The notes beneath the pieces are model-generated. The model was given only the letters and a program-made list of their open reading frames with translations, ran no database searches and was not told the DNA's origin. From Salinactinospora qingdaonensis (GTDB lineage: Bacteria > Actinomycetota > Actinomycetes > Streptosporangiales > Streptosporangiaceae), in assembly GCF_039539445.1 (NCBI RefSeq), contig NZ_BAABDD010000023.1, forward strand, positions 1 to 64,000: DNA of 64,000 bases. Direction: 5' to 3'. Positions within the stretch are counted from its first letter, which is position 1; every line of letters starts with the position of its first letter. Both the position numbers and the translations under genes were made by a program. Below are positions 12,239 to 19,933 of the stretch, piece by piece.

Positions 12239-12244
12239 AAGTAG

Positions 12245-12835
12245 CTAGTTGATGCTGCTCTGGTTGTAGGCGATGTCGACGATCACCTTGTGGATACCGC
12301 TGTTTTGGTCGTGCCAGATGAAGGCGCGGAACGGCAGTTCTTCGCGCACCCCGATGGCGAAGGTGGTCTGGCCTTCGAACGAGCCGGCGTAGCGCACCGA
12401 GCGCAGCGCCCCCCAGTCGGCGAGTGCGCTTTCGGGGAAGAAGTGCTCTCCCTGGGTGGCTAGCGGCTCCGTGGTGCCGGTGCCGGGGTAGCCCTGGGCG
12501 GGGGAACGCACGATCACTCGGAGTGCGGCGTCGCCGGCCACCGGCACTGGGGTGCCCGAGCCCGGAGCCAGTACCTGCGACTGGTACGACACGTCGAATC
12601 CGGTGTCGGCACTGCCGTGGACGTCGAAGACCAGGCGGTCGAAGCAGTCGTGGCGGCCCGCGCGCACGTCCCGGATCGGATCACCGGAGCTGCCCGGGTC
12701 GGTGTCGGCGCCCACGGTCCAGTAATCGGTGAACACGCATGATGGGGTCGCGTTGGCTGTCCCGAGGCCGAGACTGAGGCCCGAGGTCAGCAGCATCGCG
12801 ACCGTGGTCAGCCAGACCACGGCGACCTTGCGCAT
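12245..12835 (-). CDS. secreted AMIN-like domain protein
   Basis: The 196-residue protein is a paralogue of the lipoprotein at 7036-7767. I start it at 12835, where an AAAGGGTGA site precedes the ATG. The signal peptide MRKVAVVWLTTVAMLLTSG aligns with that of the lipoprotein, but the lipobox Cys is replaced by Gly, and the peptide continues to an Ala-x-Ala type site (TANATPS). The low-complexity linker is absent. The protein is therefore probably released or only loosely held rather than lipidated. The globular domain is nearly the same as in the paralogue. Function is unknown. Confidence 0.8.
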   Translation of the reverse strand: MRKVAVVWLTTVAMLLTSGLSLGLGTANATPSCVFTDYWTVGADTDPGSSGDPIRDVRAGRHDCFDRLVFDVHGSADTGFDVSYQSQVLAPGSGTPVPVAGDAALRVIVRSPAQGYPGTGTTEPLATQGEHFFPESALADWGALRSVRYAGSFEGQTTFAIGVREELPFRAFIWHDQNSGIHKVIVDIAYNQSSIN

Positions 12836-13167
12836 GGGGGAATCACCCTTTCGTTTTTGGTCTCGGGGGGTTTCCGAGGTATACCGCCACTGTTCCACAA
12901 TCCCGACATGGCGGACATCGTGTGCTGGCGGCCATCTGTGGCCACGGTCTCCCGTACACCGCGGGGCCGGTTTACGCGTCATGACTGCTGTGAGTGGCGC
13001 GGTGGGGCGGTTTTCGTCACCGAGAATCGGCTGCCGAGAATTGCCGAAAATCGTCTGGTGACAATTCTCGTCGTGGTTACCTCGCCGTTGACGACCGGCA
13101 TTTACACTCGGCTAGCCCCCCGTTTCGCAGCGGAGCGCGGCAGGTGGGCCTCGACGCCGCCGACGTT
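12836..13167. other. intergenic region
   Basis: I see no gene. A 9-bp inverted repeat, 13035-13043 with 13062-13070 (CGAGAATTG / CAATTCTCG), lies in the middle. It could be an operator or the terminator of the ArsR-fusion gene. The promoter of the AMIN-like gene must lie just upstream of 12835. Confidence 0.4.
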
Positions 13168-14034
13168 TCAGTCGCAGCCTGGCGGACAGACGCAGCCGTC
13201 GTGGTGGCGTTCCAGTAGGACGGTGTCGCGCCAGGTCCCGTGGTGGCAGGCGATGCGCTCGCGCACGCCCACCGTGCGAAAGCCCGCGCTGTGGTGCAGG
13301 GCGAGGCTGGGTTTGTTCTCGGGGAAGATCGACGCCTCCAGGGTCCACAGCCCGTCGGTGTCGGCCTCGGTGACCTGCCGGTGCAGTAGTGCCTTGCCGA
13401 CCCCGCGTCCGCGGGCGGTCTCGGCGACGTAGACCGAGGTCTCGGCGACTCCGGCGTAGGCCGGACGCTCTGAGGCGGGGGTGAGCGCGGCCCAGCCCAC
13501 CACCTCGCCATTGATCTCGGCCACCCAGCGGTGATCTCTGAGCCATTTCCCTTCCAGCACGGCTTCCTGGGGAACCTCAGTGTCGAAGGTGGCGTCGCCG
13601 GTGGCGATTCCCTCGGCGTAGACGCGGCGCACGTCGGCCATGTCCCCGGCGCGCATCGCTCGCACCACCACGTCCTCGGGCAGGTCGCTCGGGCAGCAGG
13701 GGCGGTTGGTGAGCAGGCCCATCACCGCGTCGGCGGCGTGGGGCAGCCCGGTGCAACAGGACTGGTTGATGGCCACACGCGTCGCGGTGCCCTGCTTGGT
13801 GAGGGTGACGAAACCGACTTCGGCGAGTTTGCGCAGGTGGTGGGAGACGGTGGGTTGGCCGATGCCCAGCGTGTCGGCGAGGTCGCCGACTTTGACGCTG
13901 CCGGCGTGGGTGGCGATGGCGTGCAGTAGGCGAACCCGAGTGGGGTCGCCGAGGCAGGCGAACCAGGAGGCGTAGGTGGCGGCCTCGGCCGTGGCGAGCT
14001 GCGGCGGAGCGGGAGCGGGTGGCGGCAGGGTCAT
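13168..14034 (-). CDS. ArsR-type repressor fused to ArsN1-like GNAT acetyltransferase
   Basis: The 288-residue protein joins two domains. Residues 20-115 are an ArsR/SmtB winged helix (FACLGDPTRVRLLHAIATH and GIGQPTVSHHLRKLAEVGFV), with a CC pair in NQSCCTG and another in NRPCCPSD that could bind As(III). Residues about 122-270 are a GNAT domain of the phosphinothricin/arsinothricin acetyltransferase type: GDATFDTEVP, ETSVYVAETARGRGVGKALL with the acetyl-CoA loop, and AGFRTVGVRER. The tail ends in CVCPPGC, another thiol cluster. It is divergent from the ArsO-like gene and probably represses both through 14067-14088. Acetylation of arsinothricin or a related herbicide is the likely enzymatic role. 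Confidence 0.85.
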   Translation of the reverse strand: MTLPPPAPAPPQLATAEAATYASWFACLGDPTRVRLLHAIATHAGSVKVGDLADTLGIGQPTVSHHLRKLAEVGFVTLTKQGTATRVAINQSCCTGLPHAADAVMGLLTNRPCCPSDLPEDVVVRAMRAGDMADVRRVYAEGIATGDATFDTEVPQEAVLEGKWLRDHRWVAEINGEVVGWAALTPASERPAYAGVAETSVYVAETARGRGVGKALLHRQVTEADTDGLWTLEASIFPENKPSLALHHSAGFRTVGVRERIACHHGTWRDTVLLERHHDGCVCPPGCD

Positions 14035-14066
14035 GTCCCCATTATCGATCCCAGTCGATGGTTGCG

Positions 14067-14088
14067 TCTATCGATGGTTGTCGATAGA
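14067..14088. promoter_or_regulatory. ArsR operator
   Basis: TCTATCGA and TCGATAGA form a perfect 8-bp inverted repeat separated by six bases. Further ATCGAT and TCGATG half-sites lie on both sides (14044-14060 and 14109-14114). The site lies between the ArsR-fusion and ArsO-like starts, the normal place for ArsR binding. Confidence 0.7.
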
Positions 14089-14127
14089 TTCGCTTTAGAT
14101 CGACAGACATCGATGAAAGGGTGTGGC

Positions 14128-15462
14128 ATGGCAGACGAGCTTCCCGTCGTGGTCATCGGCGCCGGTCCGACCGGCTTGGCCGCGGCAGCGCAGTTGGAGC
14201 GGCGGCGGTTGCCGGTGGTGGTCCTGGAAAAGGGGACGGCCGCGGGCGCCACCGTCCGTGAGTGGGGCCACGTCCGGCTGTTCTCGATGTGGCGCGACCT
14301 GGTGGACCCGGCCGCGGAGAAGCTGCTCGTGGCCACCGGTTGGCAGCGCCCGGCCGACGACGTCTGCCCCACCGGACGCGAGTGGACGCTGTCCTACCTG
14401 GAGCCGCTGGCCGCCGCCCTGGGCGATCGGGTGCGGTTCGGCGCCGAGGTCACCGGGGTGAGCCGGCGCGGACGCGACCGCGTCGTCGACACCGGCCGCG
14501 ACGAGCAGCCTTTCACCGTCGTCGTGCGCCACGCCGACGGCTCGCACGAGCGCCTGTTGGCACGTGCCGTCATCGACGCCTCGGGAACCTGGACCACCCC
14601 CAACCCGCTGGGCGGCGACGGCCTGCCCGCGCTGGGAGAGGACACCGTCGCCGACCGGATCTCCTACCGCATCCCCGACCTGGCCGCCGATGAGGACCGC
14701 GCGCGCTACGCGGGGCGGCGCACCGCCGTGGTGGGGCGCGGCCACTCGGCGCTGACGACCCTGGTCGCCCTGGCCCAGGTGGCCGAGGAGGAGCCCGCCA
14801 CCCGCGCCGTGTGGGTGCTGCGGCGCGGCGAGGTTGGCGACACCTTCGGCGGTGGTGCCGCCGACCAGCTCGCGGCGCGCGGCGCCTTGGGCGAGCGCGC
14901 CCGCGCCGCCGTGGAGTCCGGCGCGATCGAGGTCGTCACCGGGTTCCGCACCGCCGAGGTCCGTGCCGGCGAGGCCGGACTCGTGCTCGTCGACGACGAG
15001 GGCCGCACGCTCGACCCGGTCGAGGAGATCGTCGCGCTGACCGGCTTCCGTCCCGACCTGTCACCGCTGTCGGAGGTGCGCCTGGGGCTGGACGCCACCC
15101 TGCAAGCGCCGGTGGAACTGGCGCCGCTGATCGACCCCAACGTGCACTCCTGCGGCACCGTCTACCCCCACGGCGAGCGGGAGCTGTCCCACCCCGAGCC
15201 GGGGTTCTACCTGGCCGGCATGAAGTCCTACGGCCGCGCCCCCACCTTCCTGGCGCTCACCGGCTTCGAGCAGGTCCGCAGCATCGCCGCGCACCTGGCC
15301 GGCGACCACGCCTCGGCCCGGCGCGTGGAGCTGACCCTGCCCGAGACCGGCGTGTGCGGCGGCTCGGGTCTCTTCGACGCCCCGCAGGCCCAAGACGAGG
15401 GCGGCTGCTGCGGCCCCGCCCCCGAACCGGTCGAGTTGACCCTGCCGAGCGCCTCGACCTGA
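14128..15462 (+). CDS. ArsO-like FAD/NAD(P)-dependent monooxygenase
   Basis: The 444-residue flavoprotein starts with the dinucleotide-binding VVIGAGPTGLAAAAQLE and has a second nucleotide site RRTAVVGRGHSALTTL near residue 200. It resembles the flavin monooxygenases (ArsO) found in actinobacterial arsenic operons. The C-terminal 45 residues carry the thiol motifs GVCGGSG and GGCCGPAP, which could bind trivalent arsenicals. The start at 14128 follows AAAGGG; further ATGs upstream lie in the operator region. It is divergent from the ArsR-GNAT fusion. The substrate is unproven; oxidation of an organic or inorganic trivalent arsenical is the likely role. Confidence 0.75.
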   Translation: MADELPVVVIGAGPTGLAAAAQLERRRLPVVVLEKGTAAGATVREWGHVRLFSMWRDLVDPAAEKLLVATGWQRPADDVCPTGREWTLSYLEPLAAALGDRVRFGAEVTGVSRRGRDRVVDTGRDEQPFTVVVRHADGSHERLLARAVIDASGTWTTPNPLGGDGLPALGEDTVADRISYRIPDLAADEDRARYAGRRTAVVGRGHSALTTLVALAQVAEEEPATRAVWVLRRGEVGDTFGGGAADQLAARGALGERARAAVESGAIEVVTGFRTAEVRAGEAGLVLVDDEGRTLDPVEEIVALTGFRPDLSPLSEVRLGLDATLQAPVELAPLIDPNVHSCGTVYPHGERELSHPEPGFYLAGMKSYGRAPTFLALTGFEQVRSIAAHLAGDHASARRVELTLPETGVCGGSGLFDAPQAQDEGGCCGPAPEPVELTLPSAST

Positions 15463-15819
15463 GGCGCGCTCCGAGGCGCCTTCTGGGGGAGCGGCAGCGG
15501 CGTGTCCGAGTCCGGGGTCATGAGGCGTCACTGCGGCGAGGTGTGCCCGTTCGGCGATCCTGGCCGCGAGGCTCGCCGAGCGGGCATCCTCGCGGCGATC
15601 ACGACGCCCAAACCACCTCGGCCACCGCCGGCCCTCACCCCCTTCCCAAAACAGCACGTAGGCACCCCGAGCGACGCCTCGCCCGGGGTGCCCATGGCGA
15701 GCCACCCCTCTCGCGAGCGCTCCGGGCGCTGGTGAGGCCGCCCGTGTCCCGTCTCCGGCGGCGGCACGCGATCGCCGGCAACGGCGCGTGCGGGCGGGTT
15801 CCCGGCGCGCCGGGCGCAG
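15463..15819. repeat. intergenic region with GC-rich repeat-like sequence
   Basis: No gene is visible between the convergent ArsO-like and LacI genes. The segment at about 15590-15660 contains GCGATCACGACGCCC and then CCCAAAACAGCAC. Similar words occur in the intergenic segment at 55650-55885, which suggests a dispersed, decayed repeat. Hairpin-forming words such as GGGGTGCC / GGCACCCC (around 15662-15692) may serve as terminator. Confidence 0.4.
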
Positions 15820-16821
15820 TCACCCTGGCGCCGGGCCGGTGGAGTCGCGGATGACCAGGTGGGAGGGGAGAACCACGCGGCGGGGGGAGTCCTGGACACC
15901 GGTAGGGGAGCCCTTGGTCAGCAGGATCTCCACGGCGGCGCGGCCGGCCTCCTCCTGCGGGCCCGCCAGCGTGGTCAGCGCGGGGGCGCAGAAGTCGGCG
16001 CCGAAGATGTCGTCATAGCCGACCACGCTGATCTCCCCGGGCACGTCCACGCCGCGTTCGGCCAGCCGTCGCAGGATGCCGATCGCCAGGAGGTCGTTGT
16101 GGGCGACGATGGCGCTGGCACCCGAGACCAGCGCGGCGTCGGCTGCCGCGCCCCCGCCGGCGACCTGCGGCGGGAACGGCCCCAGGCGCCGTGCCCCCAT
16201 GCCGCGCTGGGCCGCCCCGGCGTGCAGCGCGCGCCAGCGTTGCCCCGCCAGCCACGAGTGGTGCGGCCCTGACAGGTACACCAGTGAGCGGTGGCCCAGG
16301 GAGGCGAGGTGGTCCACGATCTGGTGACTGCCCGAAGCGTTGTCGATGACGGCGCTGGGCAACCCGTCGATCTCCCGGTTGACCAGGGCGAGATTGTGCT
16401 CGCTGGCGAGATCGACGGTCGTGGCCTCGGGCATCCGGCTCGATGCCAGCACGAACCCGTCCACCGAGCGGGCCAGGCGCTCGATCTGGTTGCGTTCGGT
16501 GTCGGCCGATTCCTCGGTGAACCCGAGGATGAAGGTGATGCCCGCGGCGCTGGCCCGGCGCTCCGCGCCGCGGATCGTGCCGAAGAAGTGGGGGTTGGCG
16601 ATGTCGGGGACGAGCATCGCCAGGGTCGCCGTGTGCCCCGACTGTAGCGCGCTCGCCAGTGGGTTGGGGCGGTAGCCGAGGCGTTCGGCCACCTCCAGGA
16701 CGTGTTGGCGGGTAGTGGCGTTGACCCGGCGGGGGTTGCTGAAGGCGCGGGAGACCGTGGAGGCGGCAACGCCGGCCTCGCGGGCGACGTCGTAGACGGT
16801 CGTGCGTTTGGGGGTACTCAT
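15820..16821 (-). CDS. LacI-family transcriptional regulator
   Basis: The 333-residue protein has a LacI HTH (TVYDVAREAGVAASTVSRAF, residues 8-27), the hinge helix NPLASALQSG and a periplasmic-binding-protein-like sensor (LAMLVPDIANPHFFGTI, VVGYDDIFGADF). I begin at ATG 16821; an upstream GTG would add 13 residues. It is divergent from the TRAP transporter and shikimate-pathway operon and probably represses it through the palindrome at 16855-16870. The effector is likely a quinate/shikimate-type metabolite, judged from the regulated genes. Confidence 0.92.
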   Translation of the reverse strand: MSTPKRTTVYDVAREAGVAASTVSRAFSNPRRVNATTRQHVLEVAERLGYRPNPLASALQSGHTATLAMLVPDIANPHFFGTIRGAERRASAAGITFILGFTEESADTERNQIERLARSVDGFVLASSRMPEATTVDLASEHNLALVNREIDGLPSAVIDNASGSHQIVDHLASLGHRSLVYLSGPHHSWLAGQRWRALHAGAAQRGMGARRLGPFPPQVAGGGAAADAALVSGASAIVAHNDLLAIGILRRLAERGVDVPGEISVVGYDDIFGADFCAPALTTLAGPQEEAGRAAVEILLTKGSPTGVQDSPRRVVLPSHLVIRDSTGPAPG

Positions 16822-16854
16822 GATGGCTTCTGTTCTACGTGCGATGACAACATT

Positions 16855-16870
16855 TGGCAATCGCTTGCCA
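16855..16870. promoter_or_regulatory. LacI-family operator
   Basis: TGGCAA and TTGCCA flank TCGC, giving a 16-base palindrome with the central CG typical of LacI-family operators. It lies 33 bases upstream of the lacI start and about 104 bases upstream of the TRAP small-permease gene. Confidence 0.75.
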
Positions 16871-16973
16871 TCATCTTTGGCGGAAACCTAGTGTTCACAC
16901 AATCGTTCGTCAGGGCGGCCCCACACCGCCCTGAGCAGCCAATACCCCTTGTCCTCGTTGAGCGGAGCCTCGG

Positions 16974-17528
16974 ATGACCGACACTCCCGAAACATCCGGC
17001 GGTGGGCCGCCGCGGCCCCGTCCGGCGGTGGTGCGCTGGCTGGAGACCGCGGAGCTGACCGCAGGCGCCGCGCTGCTGACCGTGATCTTCGCGCTGATGC
17101 TGACCCAGGCCCTCCAGCGCCACCTGCCCGTGGCCGGGTGGGTCTGGACCGGCGAACTCGCCCGGCTGGGCCTGGTGTGGCTGACGTTCTCGCTGGCCGG
17201 CTACCTGCTGGGCCGCGACGCACACATCACCCTCAAGCTGATCGATTTCGCGCCACAAGCCTGGATTCGGCGCACGGTATGGATCGTGGCCAACCTCGTC
17301 GTGGCCGCCGTGTGCCTCGCCTTCACCGCTGAGGCGGTCGAGCTGGTCTTCGGCGGCTCACCACAGTCCACACCCGCCCTCGGAATCCCCATGACCTGGG
17401 TTTATGTGATCCCGATGGTGGGGTTGGCGCTGGCTGTGCTGCGCGCCGCCACCAACGCCCTGCTGCCCGGCCCTGCCAACCCCGAGACGCGGCCCGCCGG
17501 GACCGACGCGCAGGAGGCCCACCGGTGA
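16974..17528 (+). CDS. dctQ: TRAP transporter small permease (DctQ)
   Basis: The 184-residue membrane protein has four hydrophobic segments (about 35-55, 68-85, 103-125, 140-160) and the DctQ block FSLAGYLLGRDAHITL. With DctM and DctP it forms a sodium-driven tripartite importer for organic acids. It begins the operon divergent from lacI; its stop overlaps the dctM start (GTGA). The substrate is inferred from the downstream enzymes as quinate, shikimate or dehydroshikimate. Confidence 0.9.
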   Translation: MTDTPETSGGGPPRPRPAVVRWLETAELTAGAALLTVIFALMLTQALQRHLPVAGWVWTGELARLGLVWLTFSLAGYLLGRDAHITLKLIDFAPQAWIRRTVWIVANLVVAAVCLAFTAEAVELVFGGSPQSTPALGIPMTWVYVIPMVGLALAVLRAATNALLPGPANPETRPAGTDAQEAHR

Positions 17529-18799
17529 GCGCCGCACTGGTCGTGCTGGGAATCCTGCTGCTGCTGGCGCTGCGGGTCCCCATCGCCTTCGCGATCCTCG
17601 GCCCCTGCATCACCTACATGGCGGTCACCGACCAGTCCACCGGGCTGAGCCTGCGCACCGCCGCCCAAGAGGTCGACAGCTTCCCGCTGCTGGCGGTGCC
17701 GCTGTTCATCCTCGTCGGCGTCACCGCCAACCGCACCGGCATCGCCGACCGCATCTTCGCCTTCGCCCAAGTGATGTTCGGCCGGGTCCGCGCCGGCCTC
17801 GGCTACGTCAACATCGGCGTGAGCGTGGGCTTCTCCTGGATGAGCGGCGCCGCCCTGGCCGACGTCGCCGGACTAGGCAAGATGACGGTCCCCGCCATGA
17901 CCTCCCGCGGCTACTCCCGCCGTTTCTCCCTGGGACTTTCAGCGGCCTCCAGCCTGATCGGCCCGGTCATGCCACCCAGCATCCCCGCGATCGTCTACGC
18001 CTCGGTGGCGGCGGTCTCCACCGCCGCGCTGTTCGCCGCCGCCGTGGTGCCGGCACTGCTCATCGCCGGCGGGCTCGCCCTGGCCGTCTACCTGTGGGGC
18101 CGCCGCCAACCCCACCTCGCCGGCCGGCGCGCCGAACCCGGCGAAGCCCGCAGCGCCACGCTGCGCGTGCTCGGGCCGCTGGGCGCCCCGATCCTACTGC
18201 TCGGCGGTATCCTCAGCGGGCTGTTCACCCCCACCGAGGCCGCCGCGGTCGGCGCCGCCTACGTCCTCGTCCTCGGGTTCTGCTACCGCGAACTCACGCC
18301 GCGCGGGCTGTGGCGGATCGTGGTGGAGACCGCGACGACCGCCGCCGCCATCGCGATCATCCTCGCCGCCTCCGGACTGCTCGGCTGGATTCTCGCCCGC
18401 GAGCAGGTGCCTCAGGACATCGCCTCGTTCCTGCTCGGCTTCACCGACAGCCCGGTGGTGTTCCTGCTGCTGGTCAACCTCGCGCTGATCCTCATCGGCA
18501 CGATCCTGGAACCCATCGCCGCGCTGGTGATCACCGTGCCGGTTCTGCTGCCCATCGCGGTGCAGTTCGGCGTCGACCCGGTCCACTTCGGCGTCATCAC
18601 GATCATCAACCTCATGATCGGCCTGCTCACACCGCCGATCGGCGGCGTCCTCTTCGTCCTCGGCTCGGCCACGAAGACACCGATGCACGAGGTCTTCCGC
18701 GGCACCGCACCGTTCCTCGTCCCGCTGCTGGCCGTCCTCGCGCTGCTGACCGTGGCGCCCGACCTCGTCCTGTTCCTGCCCACCTACCTGGGCCTCTAA
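17525..18799 (+). CDS. dctM: TRAP transporter large permease (DctM)
   Basis: The 424-residue protein has about 12 hydrophobic segments and DctM marks: LLALRVPIAFAILGPCITYM, DSFPLLAVPLFILVG, SWMSGAALADVAGLG, and VMPPSIPAIVYASVA. It is the main transport subunit. Translation is coupled to dctQ by a GTGA overlap. Length is normal for the family. Confidence 0.93.
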   Translation: MSAALVVLGILLLLALRVPIAFAILGPCITYMAVTDQSTGLSLRTAAQEVDSFPLLAVPLFILVGVTANRTGIADRIFAFAQVMFGRVRAGLGYVNIGVSVGFSWMSGAALADVAGLGKMTVPAMTSRGYSRRFSLGLSAASSLIGPVMPPSIPAIVYASVAAVSTAALFAAAVVPALLIAGGLALAVYLWGRRQPHLAGRRAEPGEARSATLRVLGPLGAPILLLGGILSGLFTPTEAAAVGAAYVLVLGFCYRELTPRGLWRIVVETATTAAAIAIILAASGLLGWILAREQVPQDIASFLLGFTDSPVVFLLLVNLALILIGTILEPIAALVITVPVLLPIAVQFGVDPVHFGVITIINLMIGLLTPPIGGVLFVLGSATKTPMHEVFRGTAPFLVPLLAVLALLTVAPDLVLFLPTYLGL

Positions 18800-18865
18800 G
18801 GACCGACCACCCATCCCGCACCGCCGCCCCACGCGGCAACCCCATCCCCGTAAGGAGAACACCCC

Positions 18866-19891
18866 ATGCGCACCACCCTTCGCTGGGCGGCACTGCTGCC
18901 CCTGGCCGCCCTGACCCTCGCCGCCTGCGGAAACGACACCGGCAACGAGTCGGGAGGCGACTCCGGCGGCTCCGGCGAGGCCGGGCTCACCCTCTCCTTC
19001 GCCAACAGCTACACCGAGGACCACCCGCACACCCGCTGCGGCATCGACCTCGTCGCCGAGAAGGTCGCCGACGCCGACGCCGGCATGACCGTCGAAACCT
19101 TCCCCAACAGCCAACTGGGCGGCAACACCGAGACCTTCGCCTCGGTCATGTCGGGCGACATCGACATGGACGTCCAAGGCTCGGCCGCCCTGGGCTCGAC
19201 CTACGAGCCCATCGGCGTCTTCGACGCCGCCTACGCCTTCGACGACGCCGACCACCTCTTCGGCTTCTTCGACTCCGACGCCTCCGACCCGCTCAAGGAC
19301 GGCTTCGAGGAGGCCACCGACACCAAGATCCTGGACGTGTGGTACTTCGGCGACCGCCACTTCACCGCCAACCAGCCCATCCGCGAACCCGCCGACCTCG
19401 ACGGCCTGCGGATGCGCTTCCCCGACTCCCCGATCTATCTGTCCAACGCCGAGGCCCTGGGCGCCGACGCGACCGCGGTCGCCTTCGAGGAGGTCTACCT
19501 CGCCCTACAGCAGGGCACCGTCGACGGCCAGGAGAACCCCATCCCCACCATCCACAGCGACAACTTCGACGAAGTGCAGAGCCACATCAGCCTCAGCAGC
19601 CACCAGATCGGTTCGCAGATGATCGTCGTCTCCGGCCAGACCTGGGACAAGCTCTCCACCGAACAGCAGGAGGTCCTCCAGCGGGCGGTCAGCGAGACCC
19701 GCGCGGAAAACCGCGCCTGCATCGAGGAGGCCGAAGCCGAGATCCTCGACGAGTGGGCGGCCGAGGGCACCATCGAGGTCGTCGACGACGTCGACGTCGA
19801 AGCATTCCGCACCCAGGCCCGCGCGTACTTCCGAGAGAACCTCGACGGCCGGTCCCTGGAGTTCTACGAGTCCTTCCAGCAGGCCCAGTAG
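18866..19891 (+). CDS. dctP: TRAP transporter substrate-binding lipoprotein (DctP)
   Basis: The 341-residue protein has a lipoprotein signal peptide (LAALTLAACGND, Cys at about residue 21) and a DctP domain: LTLSFANSYTEDHPH at the start, RFPDSPIYLSNAEALGADAT in the middle, and EEVYLALQQGTVDGQENP, the typical TRAP ligand-loop segment. An AAGGAG site precedes the ATG. It captures the substrate outside the cell for DctQM. In a Gram-positive cell, lipid anchoring replaces the free periplasmic form. Confidence 0.93.
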   Translation: MRTTLRWAALLPLAALTLAACGNDTGNESGGDSGGSGEAGLTLSFANSYTEDHPHTRCGIDLVAEKVADADAGMTVETFPNSQLGGNTETFASVMSGDIDMDVQGSAALGSTYEPIGVFDAAYAFDDADHLFGFFDSDASDPLKDGFEEATDTKILDVWYFGDRHFTANQPIREPADLDGLRMRFPDSPIYLSNAEALGADATAVAFEEVYLALQQGTVDGQENPIPTIHSDNFDEVQSHISLSSHQIGSQMIVVSGQTWDKLSTEQQEVLQRAVSETRAENRACIEEAEAEILDEWAAEGTIEVVDDVDVEAFRTQARAYFRENLDGRSLEFYESFQQAQ

Positions 19892-19933
19892 ACCGCCACA
19901 CCACGACAGCTCACCACGGAGCGGAGCACTCCC

